Assembly: GCF_048820915.1 (NCBI RefSeq)
Contig: NZ_JBMERR010000004.1
Coordinates: 1 to 64,000, forward strand
Direction of reading: 5' to 3'
From: Cribrihabitans_A pelagius
GTDB lineage: Bacteria; Pseudomonadota; Alphaproteobacteria; Rhodobacterales; Rhodobacteraceae
DNA length: 64,000 nt
Shown here: in pieces, positions 1 to 6,872 of the stretch
Layout of the letters: each line of letters begins with the position of its first letter
How positions within the stretch are numbered: the stretch's first letter is position 1
Position numbers and translations under genes: made by a program
The notes under the pieces: model-generated
Databases searched by the model: none
What the model was told of the DNA's origin: nothing
What the model saw: only the letters and a program-made list of their open reading frames with translations

Positions 1-102
1 CTCCATGATCAGCTGTAAAACTGCCTCCGCGACGGCACGCAAAAAGTCGCCGCCATCTTGCTTTGCGAGAAGCTCGGAAAGGTCCATGTTGGTCTTGGTC
101 AT
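1..102 (-). CDS. IS256-family (mutator type) transposase, N-terminal fragment
   Basis: The minus strand is open from an ATG at 102 to the window edge and gives 34 residues starting MTKTNMDLSELLAKQDGGDF and continuing LRAVAEAVLQLIMEA-like. This is the characteristic N-terminus of IS256/mutator-type DDE transposases, which catalyse cut-and-paste or copy-out movement of the IS. The catalytic DDE residues lie beyond the left edge, so integrity cannot be judged. The IS appears to have inserted into a conjugation gene whose tail follows at 226. Confidence 0.8.
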   Translation of the reverse strand, partial: MTKTNMDLSELLAKQDGGDFLRAVAEAVLQLIME

Positions 103-220
103 CGGGGTCTCCGTGTGGGTCGTGGTTGAAGCGTCGAAACTCCACCTCGACCATACACCTCGATGGCCACCCAGGATCACACCGTTGAAGGCGCGGAAAT
201 TACACCACGTGCTCGGACAC
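1..220 (-). mobile_element. IS256-family insertion sequence, one end (partial)
   Basis: The left edge cuts through an insertion sequence. Positions 1-102 encode the start of an IS256-type transposase on the minus strand. The element's end is inferred near 220: read inward from there, the minus strand shows GTCCG followed about ten bases later by GTGTAA, the pattern of IS256-family terminal repeats. Homology to a VirD4 protein starts at 226, which fits a boundary just before it. The other end and the target duplication lie outside the window. Confidence 0.7.
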
Positions 221-225
221 TAACG

Positions 226-561
226 TTTGCCAATATGGGCAAGCTCGCAGGGCTTACTGAAAGCCTGACGGCATTGCCGGGCCTGGGGGTGCGGGTCTGG
301 GCCTTCGTGCAGGAGCTTTCCGAGCTGGTGCGGCTTTACGGCCCGCATACGGCAAGAACGGTGCTCTCGCAGGCTGAGGTCAAACAGTTCTTCGCGGTCA
401 GCCGCCTGCCACCGCTCAAGGCGCAGCGCATCCCGTTCTGGGAAGTCAAGCCCTGGGCGGGCTGGGCCACCCCCAACCCGGTCGAGGGAAAGACACCGCT
501 CGCCGCGCCGAAACTGCGGCTGGAATACAAACTGAAAGGCAAAAGCAATGAAAGAGTATGA
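226..561 (+). pseudogene. VirD4/TraG-type conjugative coupling protein, C-terminal fragment
   Basis: From 226 the reading frame gives FANMGKLAGLTESLTALPG, then GVRVWAFVQELSELVRLYG and AEVKQFFAV. This is the conserved C-terminal ATPase region of VirD4/TraG coupling proteins, which link the relaxosome to a type IV secretion channel at the inner membrane. About 110 residues remain of a protein usually over 500 residues long. The Walker motifs are missing. The preceding codons belong to the IS end, so the gene was truncated by the insertion. The stop at 559-561 overlaps the next gene's ATG at 548, as in an operon. It could still be read as a chimera, but no function is expected. Confidence 0.75.
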
Positions 562-898
562 GGTAAGAGTGCTCGGCACGCCGCCGCAGGAGCCGCACGG
601 CCCGCACGGCAGGCGGTTTAGGCGGAAACTGCGCAAAGCAGTCCGCGCCGTATTGCTGCGCCCACGGCGGCTGGTGCTGGCCGGAATGGCAGGCTTCGTC
701 CTTATCGCCGGAACGCCGCATATCGGCTGGGATTACCAGTGCCGCCACCCCATGCGCGGTCCCGGTTCCTGCAGCGCCGTCGGCTGGTGCGCCTATTACG
801 GCATTCAGGGACGAAGGATCGCAGTCCCGTCGCATGGATCGCAATGCAGCCCGATCAAATTGCTGCCGCTGGACTGGAACGGAACAGGGGGAGACTGA
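548..898 (+). CDS. Small Cys-containing membrane protein downstream of virD4 remnant, unknown function
   Basis: This 116-residue protein has a basic N-terminal third rich in Arg and Lys, one hydrophobic segment at about residues 37-57, and a short tail with five cysteines in and after the stretch WDYQCRHPMRGPGSCS. That suggests a single-pass protein with an oxidised periplasmic tail. Its start overlaps the end of the VirD4 fragment by 14 nt, so it was probably translated with the coupling protein in the conjugation operon. I do not recognise a family. Its promoter was probably upstream of the interrupted virD4 gene, so expression today is doubtful. Confidence 0.5.
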   Translation: MKEYEVRVLGTPPQEPHGPHGRRFRRKLRKAVRAVLLRPRRLVLAGMAGFVLIAGTPHIGWDYQCRHPMRGPGSCSAVGWCAYYGIQGRRIAVPSHGSQCSPIKLLPLDWNGTGGD

Positions 899-1024
899 CA
901 GATGCCCTTACTTAGCTGAAGCGCGCGTGTGAACCGAAGGAACGGGAGCGTGAGGCAAGCGCAAACCCTTGCTCACACAGGGATAGCGCCAATGACGGCG
1001 TCGCGCCGTTCCGTGTCATAAAGT

Positions 1025-1054
1025 TTGCGAAACATCCAACAGTTGTGCTATAAT
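1025..1054 (+). promoter_or_regulatory. Sigma-70-type promoter for the recombinase operon
   Basis: TTGCGA (1025-1030) and a perfect TATAAT (1049-1054) are separated by 18 nt. The inferred start point is near 1061, about 40 nt before the first gene's ATG at 1101. The region 899-1024 before it shows no gene. Confidence 0.65.
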
Positions 1055-1057
1055 GAA

Positions 1058-1082
1058 GATGTATAACTATATGTTGTACATC
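1058..1082 (+). promoter_or_regulatory. Inverted-repeat operator at the recombinase promoter
   Basis: GATGTATAAC and GTTGTACATC form an inverted repeat with 5 nt between the arms and one mismatched pair. It sits directly on the inferred transcription start of the promoter at 1025-1054. A repressor dimer bound here would block initiation. The regulator is not identified. Confidence 0.5.
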
Positions 1083-1100
1083 TCCTGAAAGGTAGGAGAG

Positions 1101-1448
1101 ATGAGAGACGAGATGAATGGCGTGGGCCGGGGCGGCCTGCGCGGCAGCTTCGATGGTCCTGCGCGGCCTGTCGTGAGCGTCGATATTGAGAAATATCAGG
1201 CCCTGCTGGACGCACCGGGCCTCACCGATGAGCAGAAAGAAGAGTTCCTTCAATCTTTGTGGTCCGTCATCGTTAGCTTTGTCGAACTCGGCTTCGGTGT
1301 CCATCCAATGCAAGAAGTCTGTGGACAAGACCCTGCAGACGGGGCCGGGCGTCCCAAAGACGCCTTCGATCAGGTAGGATCAAGGGAACCTGAAAGTGAC
1401 AAACCACCAACAGATGCCGGTCCTGATGGCAGTCTGGAGGCAAAATGA
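1101..1448 (+). CDS. Small protein co-translated with the serine recombinase, unknown function
   Basis: This 115-residue acidic protein has no membrane segment. A good ribosome site (GGAG at 1095-1098) precedes the ATG. Its central part, ending EELGFGVHP-like around residues 55-75, looks helical, and the C-terminal third is polar and probably disordered. The stop overlaps the recombinase ATG by 4 nt (ATGA), so the two are translationally coupled and share the promoter at 1025. Similar small genes sit before serine recombinases in other alphaproteobacterial elements, so a directionality or regulatory role is possible. That role is inference only. Confidence 0.55.
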   Translation: MRDEMNGVGRGGLRGSFDGPARPVVSVDIEKYQALLDAPGLTDEQKEEFLQSLWSVIVSFVELGFGVHPMQEVCGQDPADGAGRPKDAFDQVGSREPESDKPPTDAGPDGSLEAK

Positions 1449-3040
1449 ACAAATGCGTTAACAAAAGCACAGACACGCGGCAGGCTGTGATTTACTGCCG
1501 CGTGTCCAGCGCAAAGCAGAAAATCGAAGGCAGCGGGCTTGAAAGCCAGGAACATCGCTGCCGCCAATATGCCGAAGCAAACGGCTATGAGGTCGAAGCA
1601 AACGGCTATGAGGTCGAAGCTGTGTTCCCCGATGATGCATCGGGGGGCGGCGACTTCATGAACCGCCCCGGCATGGTGGCGCTGCTGAGTTATCTCGATG
1701 CGCAGCCCGGCAAGGGCTATGTCGTCATCTTCGATGATCTCAAGCGCTTTGCCCGCGATACAGAGTTCCATATCAAGCTGCGCCGTGAATTTCAAACGCG
1801 CGGCGCCCGGATCGAGTGCCTGAATTTCAGGCTGGACGACTCGCCCGAAGGTAAGTTCGTGGAAACGATATTCGCCGCGCAGGGCGAACTGGAGCGCGAG
1901 CAGAACCGGCGGCAGGTAATCCAGAAAATGAAGGCCAGAGTCGAAAAGGGATACTGGGTGTTCCCGCCTCCTGCCGGATACAAATATGCCTGCGACCGTA
2001 TCCACGGAAAGCTGCTGATGCGTGACGAGCCCATTGCTTCCATCATCCAGGAAGCGCTGGAAGGCTATGCCAGCGGGCGTTTCCGCTCGCAGGCCGAGGT
2101 CAAGCGGTTTCTGGAATCCAAACCCAATTTCCCCAAGCACTTTCCCAACGGCGAAATCAGGGCGCAGAAGGTCACGGACCTGGTGACAAACCCGATCTAT
2201 GCCGGTTGCGTGGAACTGCCCAACTGGAACGTGTCGCTTCGCAAGGGGCAGCATGAAGGTCTTATTAGTTTTGAGGACTTTGAACGTATTCGGGCGCGCC
2301 GCATGCAGCGGCCCGTTACGCCTGCACGCAAGGATATCAATGCCGATTTCCCGCTCAGGGGCTTTGTGATGTGTGATGATTGCTGCCAGCCTATGACCGC
2401 TTGCTGGTCGAAGGGCAGGTCTAGCCGCTACCCCTACTATCTGTGCGATACCAAGGGGTGTGAAAGCTACCGCAAGTCCGTCCCGCGGGCGAAAATTGAA
2501 GACGGCTTTGCCGACATCCTGCAGACCATTCAGCCAACACAGAACCTGTTCAAGGTCGCGCGGGCGATGTTTATCGACGCATGGAACATGCGTGAGACAG
2601 AGGCCTTGCACGACCAGCAAATGCTGCGCGACAAACTCACCGACATGAACAGGCAGATCGAACGCTTGCTGGACCAGATTCTCGATGCCTCCAATCCGAA
2701 GCTGGTTTCTACCTATGAAGCCCGCCTAGAAAAACTTGAGCGCGAGAAGCTTGTTTTAGGCGAGCGGATTGAACGCGCCGTGCCGCCCAAAGGCAGGTTA
2801 GAGGAATTTATCGAAGCGGCGCTGGATTTTCTGGCAAGGCCCTGGAATATATACGAAAATGGGTCACTGCTACTTAAGAGAACAGTGCTTAGACTGGCGT
2901 TTTCAGAGCCTTTGAGATACTCCCGGAAATCGGGTTATCGAACCGCTAAAACCACCTTTCCTTTCAAGGTGTTAGCGGGATTCAACAACCAAAAAAGCGA
3001 GATGGTGCCCCCACACGGACTCGAACCGCGGACCTACTGA
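1445..3040 (+). CDS. Large serine recombinase (site-specific integrase of the element)
   Basis: This 531-residue protein has the resolvase catalytic domain at about residues 14-160, with the nucleophile Ser21 in YCRVSSAKQ and the Arg-bearing helix DDLKRFARD near residue 100. A recombinase DNA-binding domain follows at about 185-290, then a zinc ribbon with CDDC and CDTKGC around 309-345, and a coiled coil at about 390-450. Large serine recombinases integrate and excise elements between attP and attB. Two oddities stand out. A perfect 21-bp in-frame duplication repeats EANGYEV around residue 44. The last 13 residues are read from the antisense strand of the tRNA-Thr gene. The C-terminus would therefore change on excision. 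Activity is uncertain because of the duplication. Confidence 0.9.
   Translation: MNKCVNKSTDTRQAVIYCRVSSAKQKIEGSGLESQEHRCRQYAEANGYEVEANGYEVEAVFPDDASGGGDFMNRPGMVALLSYLDAQPGKGYVVIFDDLKRFARDTEFHIKLRREFQTRGARIECLNFRLDDSPEGKFVETIFAAQGELEREQNRRQVIQKMKARVEKGYWVFPPPAGYKYACDRIHGKLLMRDEPIASIIQEALEGYASGRFRSQAEVKRFLESKPNFPKHFPNGEIRAQKVTDLVTNPIYAGCVELPNWNVSLRKGQHEGLISFEDFERIRARRMQRPVTPARKDINADFPLRGFVMCDDCCQPMTACWSKGRSSRYPYYLCDTKGCESYRKSVPRAKIEDGFADILQTIQPTQNLFKVARAMFIDAWNMRETEALHDQQMLRDKLTDMNRQIERLLDQILDASNPKLVSTYEARLEKLEREKLVLGERIERAVPPKGRLEEFIEAALDFLARPWNIYENGSLLLKRTVLRLAFSEPLRYSRKSGYRTAKTTFPFKVLAGFNNQKSEMVPPHGLEPRTY
1574..1615 (+). repeat. Perfect 21-bp tandem duplication inside the recombinase gene
   Basis: Two identical adjacent copies (1574-1594 and 1595-1615) each encode EANGYEV. 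The duplication keeps the frame but inserts seven residues in the catalytic domain. Confidence 0.9.
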
Positions 3041-3078
3041 TTACAAATCAGTTGCTCTACCAGCTGAGCTATAGGGGC
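3003..3078 (-). tRNA. tRNA-Thr (anticodon UGU)
   Basis: The minus strand folds as a complete tRNA with a 5' GCCCCTA acceptor, a D arm with AGCTCAGCTGGTAGAGC, an anticodon stem ACTGA/TCAGT around loop TTTGTAA, and a T arm with GGTTCGAGTCC. The 3' CCA is encoded at 3003-3005. The anticodon is UGU, reading ACA/ACG-type threonine codons. Its 3' half overlaps the end of the serine recombinase gene, so it is the likely attachment site of the element on its left. Confidence 0.95.
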
Positions 3079-3088
3079 CTTGGCGAGG

Positions 3089-3117
3089 GAATTAGCGGCT
3101 CCGGGGGCTGCGTGCAA
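3089..3117 (-). promoter_or_regulatory. Promoter of tRNA-Thr
   Basis: On the minus strand TTGCAC (3117-3112) and TAATTC (3094-3089) are spaced by 17 nt, 11 nt before the tRNA 5' end. This is a typical stable-RNA promoter arrangement. Confidence 0.55.
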
Positions 3118-3245
3118 GATGAAAAATCAGCTCCTGGCCGACAGTTGAACCTGCCCCTGGCGGCCAGCGGTGCCTGGGCGGTTTGACCTTTCGGGGCCGC
3201 TTCAGTAAGGCTCGTGCATCCAAACCGCACAATCAGGTCCAATTC

Positions 3246-4133
3246 ATGCAGGTCATCCTCCACTGCGGCGCGCATGCCACCGAAGAAGACCTGCTGCTGA
3301 AATCGCTGCTGAAAAACACCGGCGCGCTGGCGCGGCAGGGCACTCAGGTGCCGGGGCCGGGCCGCTACCGGACGCTGCTGAGGGAGTGCGTGGAAGCGCT
3401 GGCAACCGGCCGCCCTGCCCGGGACGCATCAGACGTGCTGTGGGACGCAATCCTGGAGGGGGGCCAGGCCCGCCGCGCCGTGCTGTCCAATCCGCATTTC
3501 TTCGGCTCGCAGCGCCACGGGCTGGCAGGCAGCCAGCTCTACCCGGAGGCGGAGACCCGGCTGCAGGCGCTGCAGGCGCTGTTTCCCGGCGACCATCTGG
3601 AAGTGTTCCTGGCGCTGCGCAATCCAGCCTGTTTCCTGCCTGCGCTCCTGGCCAAGGCCGCCCCGGCGACGCGCCGGGATCTTCTGGCGGGCTGCGATCT
3701 GGCGGCGCTGCGCTGGTCGGAGCTGCTCACGCGGATGCGCGCCGCCGCCCCAGGCATCCAGCTGACGGTCTGGTGTTTCGAGGACATGCCGCTGCTCTGG
3801 GGCACGGTCCTGCGCCGCATGGCGGGACTCGCCCCCGAAGCGCGGCTGCGCGGCGGGCTGGATCTGCTGGCGGCGCTCATACCAGGCGCCGCAATGCAGC
3901 GGCTGCGGGCTTTCCTGGATGCGCACCCCGAAATGCAGGAGCCCCACAAGCAGCGGGTCTTTGCCGTCTTCCTGGAGAAATACGCGCTGGAGGAGGCGGT
4001 CGAGGTGGAGCTGGACCTTCCCGGCGGGAGTGACGCCCTCGTGGACCAGCTCACCGCGCTTTACGAGGCCGACCTCCAGGCGATCCGCAGCCTGCCCGGG
4101 GTGACGCTGATCGAGCCCTCCGCCGGGGTGTGA
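3246..4133 (+). CDS. Conserved hypothetical protein, possibly sulfotransferase-like
   Basis: This 295-residue soluble protein starts at MQVILHCGAHATEED; in-frame codons upstream to 3183 look non-coding. The N-terminal strand-loop (LHCGAH) followed by a Lys-containing helix, and the later LALRNPACFLPALL segment, recall the two PAPS-binding regions of sulfotransferase-fold proteins. The canonical PKSGTTW loop is absent, so this is only a suggestion. The next gene, 145 nt downstream on the same strand, is glycosyltransferase-like, so the two may modify the same surface glycan. No signal peptide or membrane segment is seen. Confidence 0.6.
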   Translation: MQVILHCGAHATEEDLLLKSLLKNTGALARQGTQVPGPGRYRTLLRECVEALATGRPARDASDVLWDAILEGGQARRAVLSNPHFFGSQRHGLAGSQLYPEAETRLQALQALFPGDHLEVFLALRNPACFLPALLAKAAPATRRDLLAGCDLAALRWSELLTRMRAAAPGIQLTVWCFEDMPLLWGTVLRRMAGLAPEARLRGGLDLLAALIPGAAMQRLRAFLDAHPEMQEPHKQRVFAVFLEKYALEEAVEVELDLPGGSDALVDQLTALYEADLQAIRSLPGVTLIEPSAGV

Positions 4134-4278
4134 TGCCCCTGCCGCCCGGCTTGGGCTTTTGCCCCGCGCCGCGCCGCCTTATAGCTGGGAGCAAGACGCC
4201 GGTGCCGCATCGGCAGTTGCTGCCCGTCCGCGGGCGGTGCAGGGACGGTCAGACGCGCAGCCGGCAAAAGGGGCAGCT

Positions 4279-5268
4279 ATGGCAGATGACAGCTTCAACG
4301 TGATGATCGTTGGCCAATCGGGCCGGCTGCAATACGAGGCGCTGCTGTTTGCGGCCTCGCTGCGCCACGCTTCGCCGGGGTTTCGCGGCCGGCTCTTTGT
4401 TGCGGTGCCGCAGCCGGGGCCGCTGTGGGAGAAGGATCCGTCGATCCGCAACAGGGAGGTGCTGGCCGCGCTGGAGCATCTTGGCGCGGAGATCCTGCCG
4501 TTTCAGTCCCGCGTCTTCGGTGCCGCCTACCCCTATGGCAACAAGATCGAAGCACTGCTGGCGCTGCCGGAAGGCGCGCCCTTCGTTTTCTTCGACACTG
4601 ACACTCTGATCACCGGCGAGCTCGCCTCGGTGCCTTTCGACTTCACCCGCCCCTCCGCTTCGCGCCGCTGCGAGGGCACCTGGCCCAGGCCGACACTCTA
4701 CGGACCGGGCTATGACGGCATCTGGCGGGCGCTTTACGACCGCTTCGGGCTGGATTTCGAGTCCAGCCTCGACCGCAACCAGCCCGCGGAATTCTGGCAG
4801 CGCTACCTCTATTTCAACGCCGGCTTCTACTACGGCGCCTGCCCGCGCGCCTTCGGACAGCGCTTTCTGGACTATGCGCAATCGATCCGCGATGCGCCGC
4901 CGCCCGAGCTCACCTGCCAGACGCTCGATCCCTGGCTCGACCAGGTGGCACTGCCGCTGGTGATCCACGCGCTTGGCGGCAGCCGCGGCGCCCTGCCCGC
5001 GGGCTATCTCGATGGCGCGGTGAGTTGTCACTACCGGCTGTTTCCGCTGCTTTATGCGCGCGAAGAGGACCGCGTGGTGCAGCTCCTGGAGGAGGCTGCG
5101 GCGCCCAACCGGATCAAGAAGGTGCTGAAGCAATACGAGCCGGTCAAGCGCATGGTCTACCAGGGCCGCGGCCACAAGGTGCGGGCGCTGTTCGACCGGA
5201 ACGCCCTCCCCCAGCGCGAGCAGGCGATCCGCAACCGGATCAAGGCGGCCGGGCTCTGGATGCGCTGA
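4279..5268 (+). CDS. Glycosyltransferase-like protein with a DxD motif
   Basis: This 329-residue cytosolic protein starts at ATG 4279, chosen because AAAAGGGG lies just upstream and earlier in-frame codons lack conservation character. It opens with a Rossmann-like strand (FNVMIVGQSGRLQYEALLFA). Residues 105-109 read FDTDT, matching the metal/nucleotide-sugar DxD of GT-A glycosyltransferases. A later FNAGFYYG segment resembles the acceptor loop of GT8-type enzymes. The donor and acceptor are unknown. It follows the sulfotransferase-like gene, which suggests a two-gene unit. The C-terminus is basic. Confidence 0.6.
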   Translation: MADDSFNVMIVGQSGRLQYEALLFAASLRHASPGFRGRLFVAVPQPGPLWEKDPSIRNREVLAALEHLGAEILPFQSRVFGAAYPYGNKIEALLALPEGAPFVFFDTDTLITGELASVPFDFTRPSASRRCEGTWPRPTLYGPGYDGIWRALYDRFGLDFESSLDRNQPAEFWQRYLYFNAGFYYGACPRAFGQRFLDYAQSIRDAPPPELTCQTLDPWLDQVALPLVIHALGGSRGALPAGYLDGAVSCHYRLFPLLYAREEDRVVQLLEEAAAPNRIKKVLKQYEPVKRMVYQGRGHKVRALFDRNALPQREQAIRNRIKAAGLWMR

Positions 5269-5292
5269 ACTGGCCGCCGGGTCCCGCCCGCT

Positions 5293-5730
5293 TCAGCCGC
5301 CCCGCAAGAGGCGCTGCGGCAGCCGCGGCGACAGCGCCGCCAGAGGCGGCAGCAGCTCAGTGCTCAGATGCAGCGGCGCGGTCAAATTCACCTCGATCTC
5401 CGCGGCTATCGCCTCGGCCCGGCCTCCTGCCGACGGGCGAAAGAACGCCATCTTCGCCTGTATTCCTGCGTTGTTGATCAGCCCGCCCAGGGACGCATAT
5501 TCTGCCGCCACACGACCGGTCAGCGCGCGGCGCTGCGCGGCCAAGGACAGATCGCAAGGCAAGGCGACAATCTGTCCTCGGCCGCCTTGCGCCAGCTCCT
5601 CCAAGGCCGCCGCATCGCGGGCCACGGCAAGAACCGTTACCCCTTCGGCGACCAGCAGATTGCACAGCGCTCTGCCGATCCCGCGGGTGGCGCCGGTCAG
5701 CAGCACTGGTGATTTGATATCACTACCCAT
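5293..5730 (-). pseudogene. Short-chain dehydrogenase/reductase, truncated after the N-terminal half
   Basis: The protein begins MGSDIKSPVLLTGATRGIG, with the SDR nucleotide-binding TGxxxGIG motif at about residues 13-20, then CDLS and the NNAG motif near residue 93. It stops at about 145 residues, before the catalytic Ser and YxxxK that complete SDRs of about 250 residues. The next gene begins only 25 nt beyond the stop, so the C-terminal half is deleted, not just frameshifted. Its ATG overlaps the stop of the upstream darcynin-type gene by 8 nt, which suggests an old two-gene operon. That partner is also broken, so the locus is decaying. Confidence 0.75.
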
Positions 5731-6048
5731 GCTGCGCTGTCCCGAACTGGCGGAAACCGTTCTCATATGCCGCGATGATCTCCACCACACTAAAATACCC
5801 CCTGGCAATCAAGGCTGTATCGCGCAGGCGCTCGATCGCGAAGTAATAGTCCTGCGGCGTCTCCGCCTCGATCACCGCCACGTCGGACACGCGGGCGGTG
5901 AAAGCCTCGGCATTGTAGAAGCGCAAGCGCGCGGCAGGTCCGGAAACGCCGTGGCCAGCGCTTCGGAGGCTACGCTGCCGCGTCGGGCGCGGTCCAGCTG
6001 CAACCACTCCGGGCTGACCATCAGCAGCAGGAAAACGGTGAGTTTCAT
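5723..6048 (-). pseudogene. Darcynin-family protein, frameshifted
   Basis: The start MKLTVFLLLMVSPEWLQLDR (ATG at 6048) and the end RLRFYNAEAFTARVSDVAVI, continuing to FRQFG before the stop at 5723, match the small ferredoxin-like darcynin family when joined. The two halves are in different frames. The shift lies near 5930-5945, in a GC-alternating run between FPDLP and RLRFY, and is explained by one missing base. The family is about 100 residues and its function is poorly known. The gene overlapped the SDR start, so both were probably made together. A sequencing error is possible, but the partner gene is also truncated. Confidence 0.7.
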
Positions 6049-6135
6049 GGCAGGGTCCTTTTCGTCTGGGTGTCCCGCCGGCATTATGAGACTTTGCTCA
6101 CATTCCCTGCTCGCCTTCCCGGAAGGAGCCCCGCG

Positions 6136-6762
6136 ATGCCGCATCCGCCAAGGAAACAAGCCCGCCAGGCCCGCGCCAAGGCCACCGAAGCGGCGATACT
6201 GGAAGGTGCGGCTCGCATTCTGGAAACTGGCGGCGCGGCAGCACTGACCACCAATGCAATTGCCGCCCGGTCTGGCGTCAGCAACGGCTCGCTCTACCAG
6301 TATTACCCGAACAAGCAGGCCATCGTGGCGGCGCTTCTGCAGCGCGAACGGCAGGCGCTGCTTGCGGCGGTGCAGGCGGTCACCAGGGCGGAAGATGTTG
6401 CTGCCGCACCGCGGGAGACATTGCAGGCGCTGATCGGCGTCGCAGTTGCGCATCAGTTCACCCGTCCGCGGCTGGCGCTGGAGCTGGAGCACCTCGAGCG
6501 GGGGCTGGATCTCGACGACGAGATGGCCGGGCTGGCGGCTGGACTGGCCGCCGAGGCGGAAACCGTGGTGCGGGCCTGCCACCCGGCGCTGGACAGCGCG
6601 GCGGCGCGCGATGCGGTCACGCTCTGCCGCGCGCTGGCAAACGCCGCCGCCTTTGAACAGCACAGCACGCCGGAAGCAATTCACGAGCGCGCGGCCTGCG
6701 CTGTCTTTGGCTACCTCGACGCCCGCGCCCGGCCAGCCGCCGCCATCCCCGGCAGCGGCTAA
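6136..6762 (+). CDS. TetR/AcrR-family transcriptional regulator
   Basis: This 208-residue protein has the TetR helix-turn-helix at about residues 15-60, including AAILEGAARILETGG, then TTNAIAARSGVSNGSLYQYY, followed by a helical ligand-binding domain. The start at 6136 is preceded by GGAAGGAG at 6121-6128, which decides against the upstream ATG at 6070. It is divergent from the darcynin-SDR pair, whose ATG is 87 nt away, so it is likely the local repressor and may also regulate itself. It appears intact although its presumed targets are broken. The inducer is unknown. Confidence 0.85.
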   Translation: MPHPPRKQARQARAKATEAAILEGAARILETGGAAALTTNAIAARSGVSNGSLYQYYPNKQAIVAALLQRERQALLAAVQAVTRAEDVAAAPRETLQALIGVAVAHQFTRPRLALELEHLERGLDLDDEMAGLAAGLAAEAETVVRACHPALDSAAARDAVTLCRALANAAAFEQHSTPEAIHERAACAVFGYLDARARPAAAIPGSG

Positions 6763-6872
6763 GCCTGCCCCGGACAAACGGCCAGACTGCCGCATCTGCA
6801 CCGGTTAGCGTTGCCAGTGCGCCCCGGCTGTCCTACAGCTTTTGCAAGTGTTTAAAATAGGGAGACCCGCTC

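Noticed and set aside
912..1328. Minus-strand 138-residue frame opposite the recombinase leader gene
   Set aside because: The plus strand has the promoter, ribosome site and coupled gene; the antisense frame lacks them.
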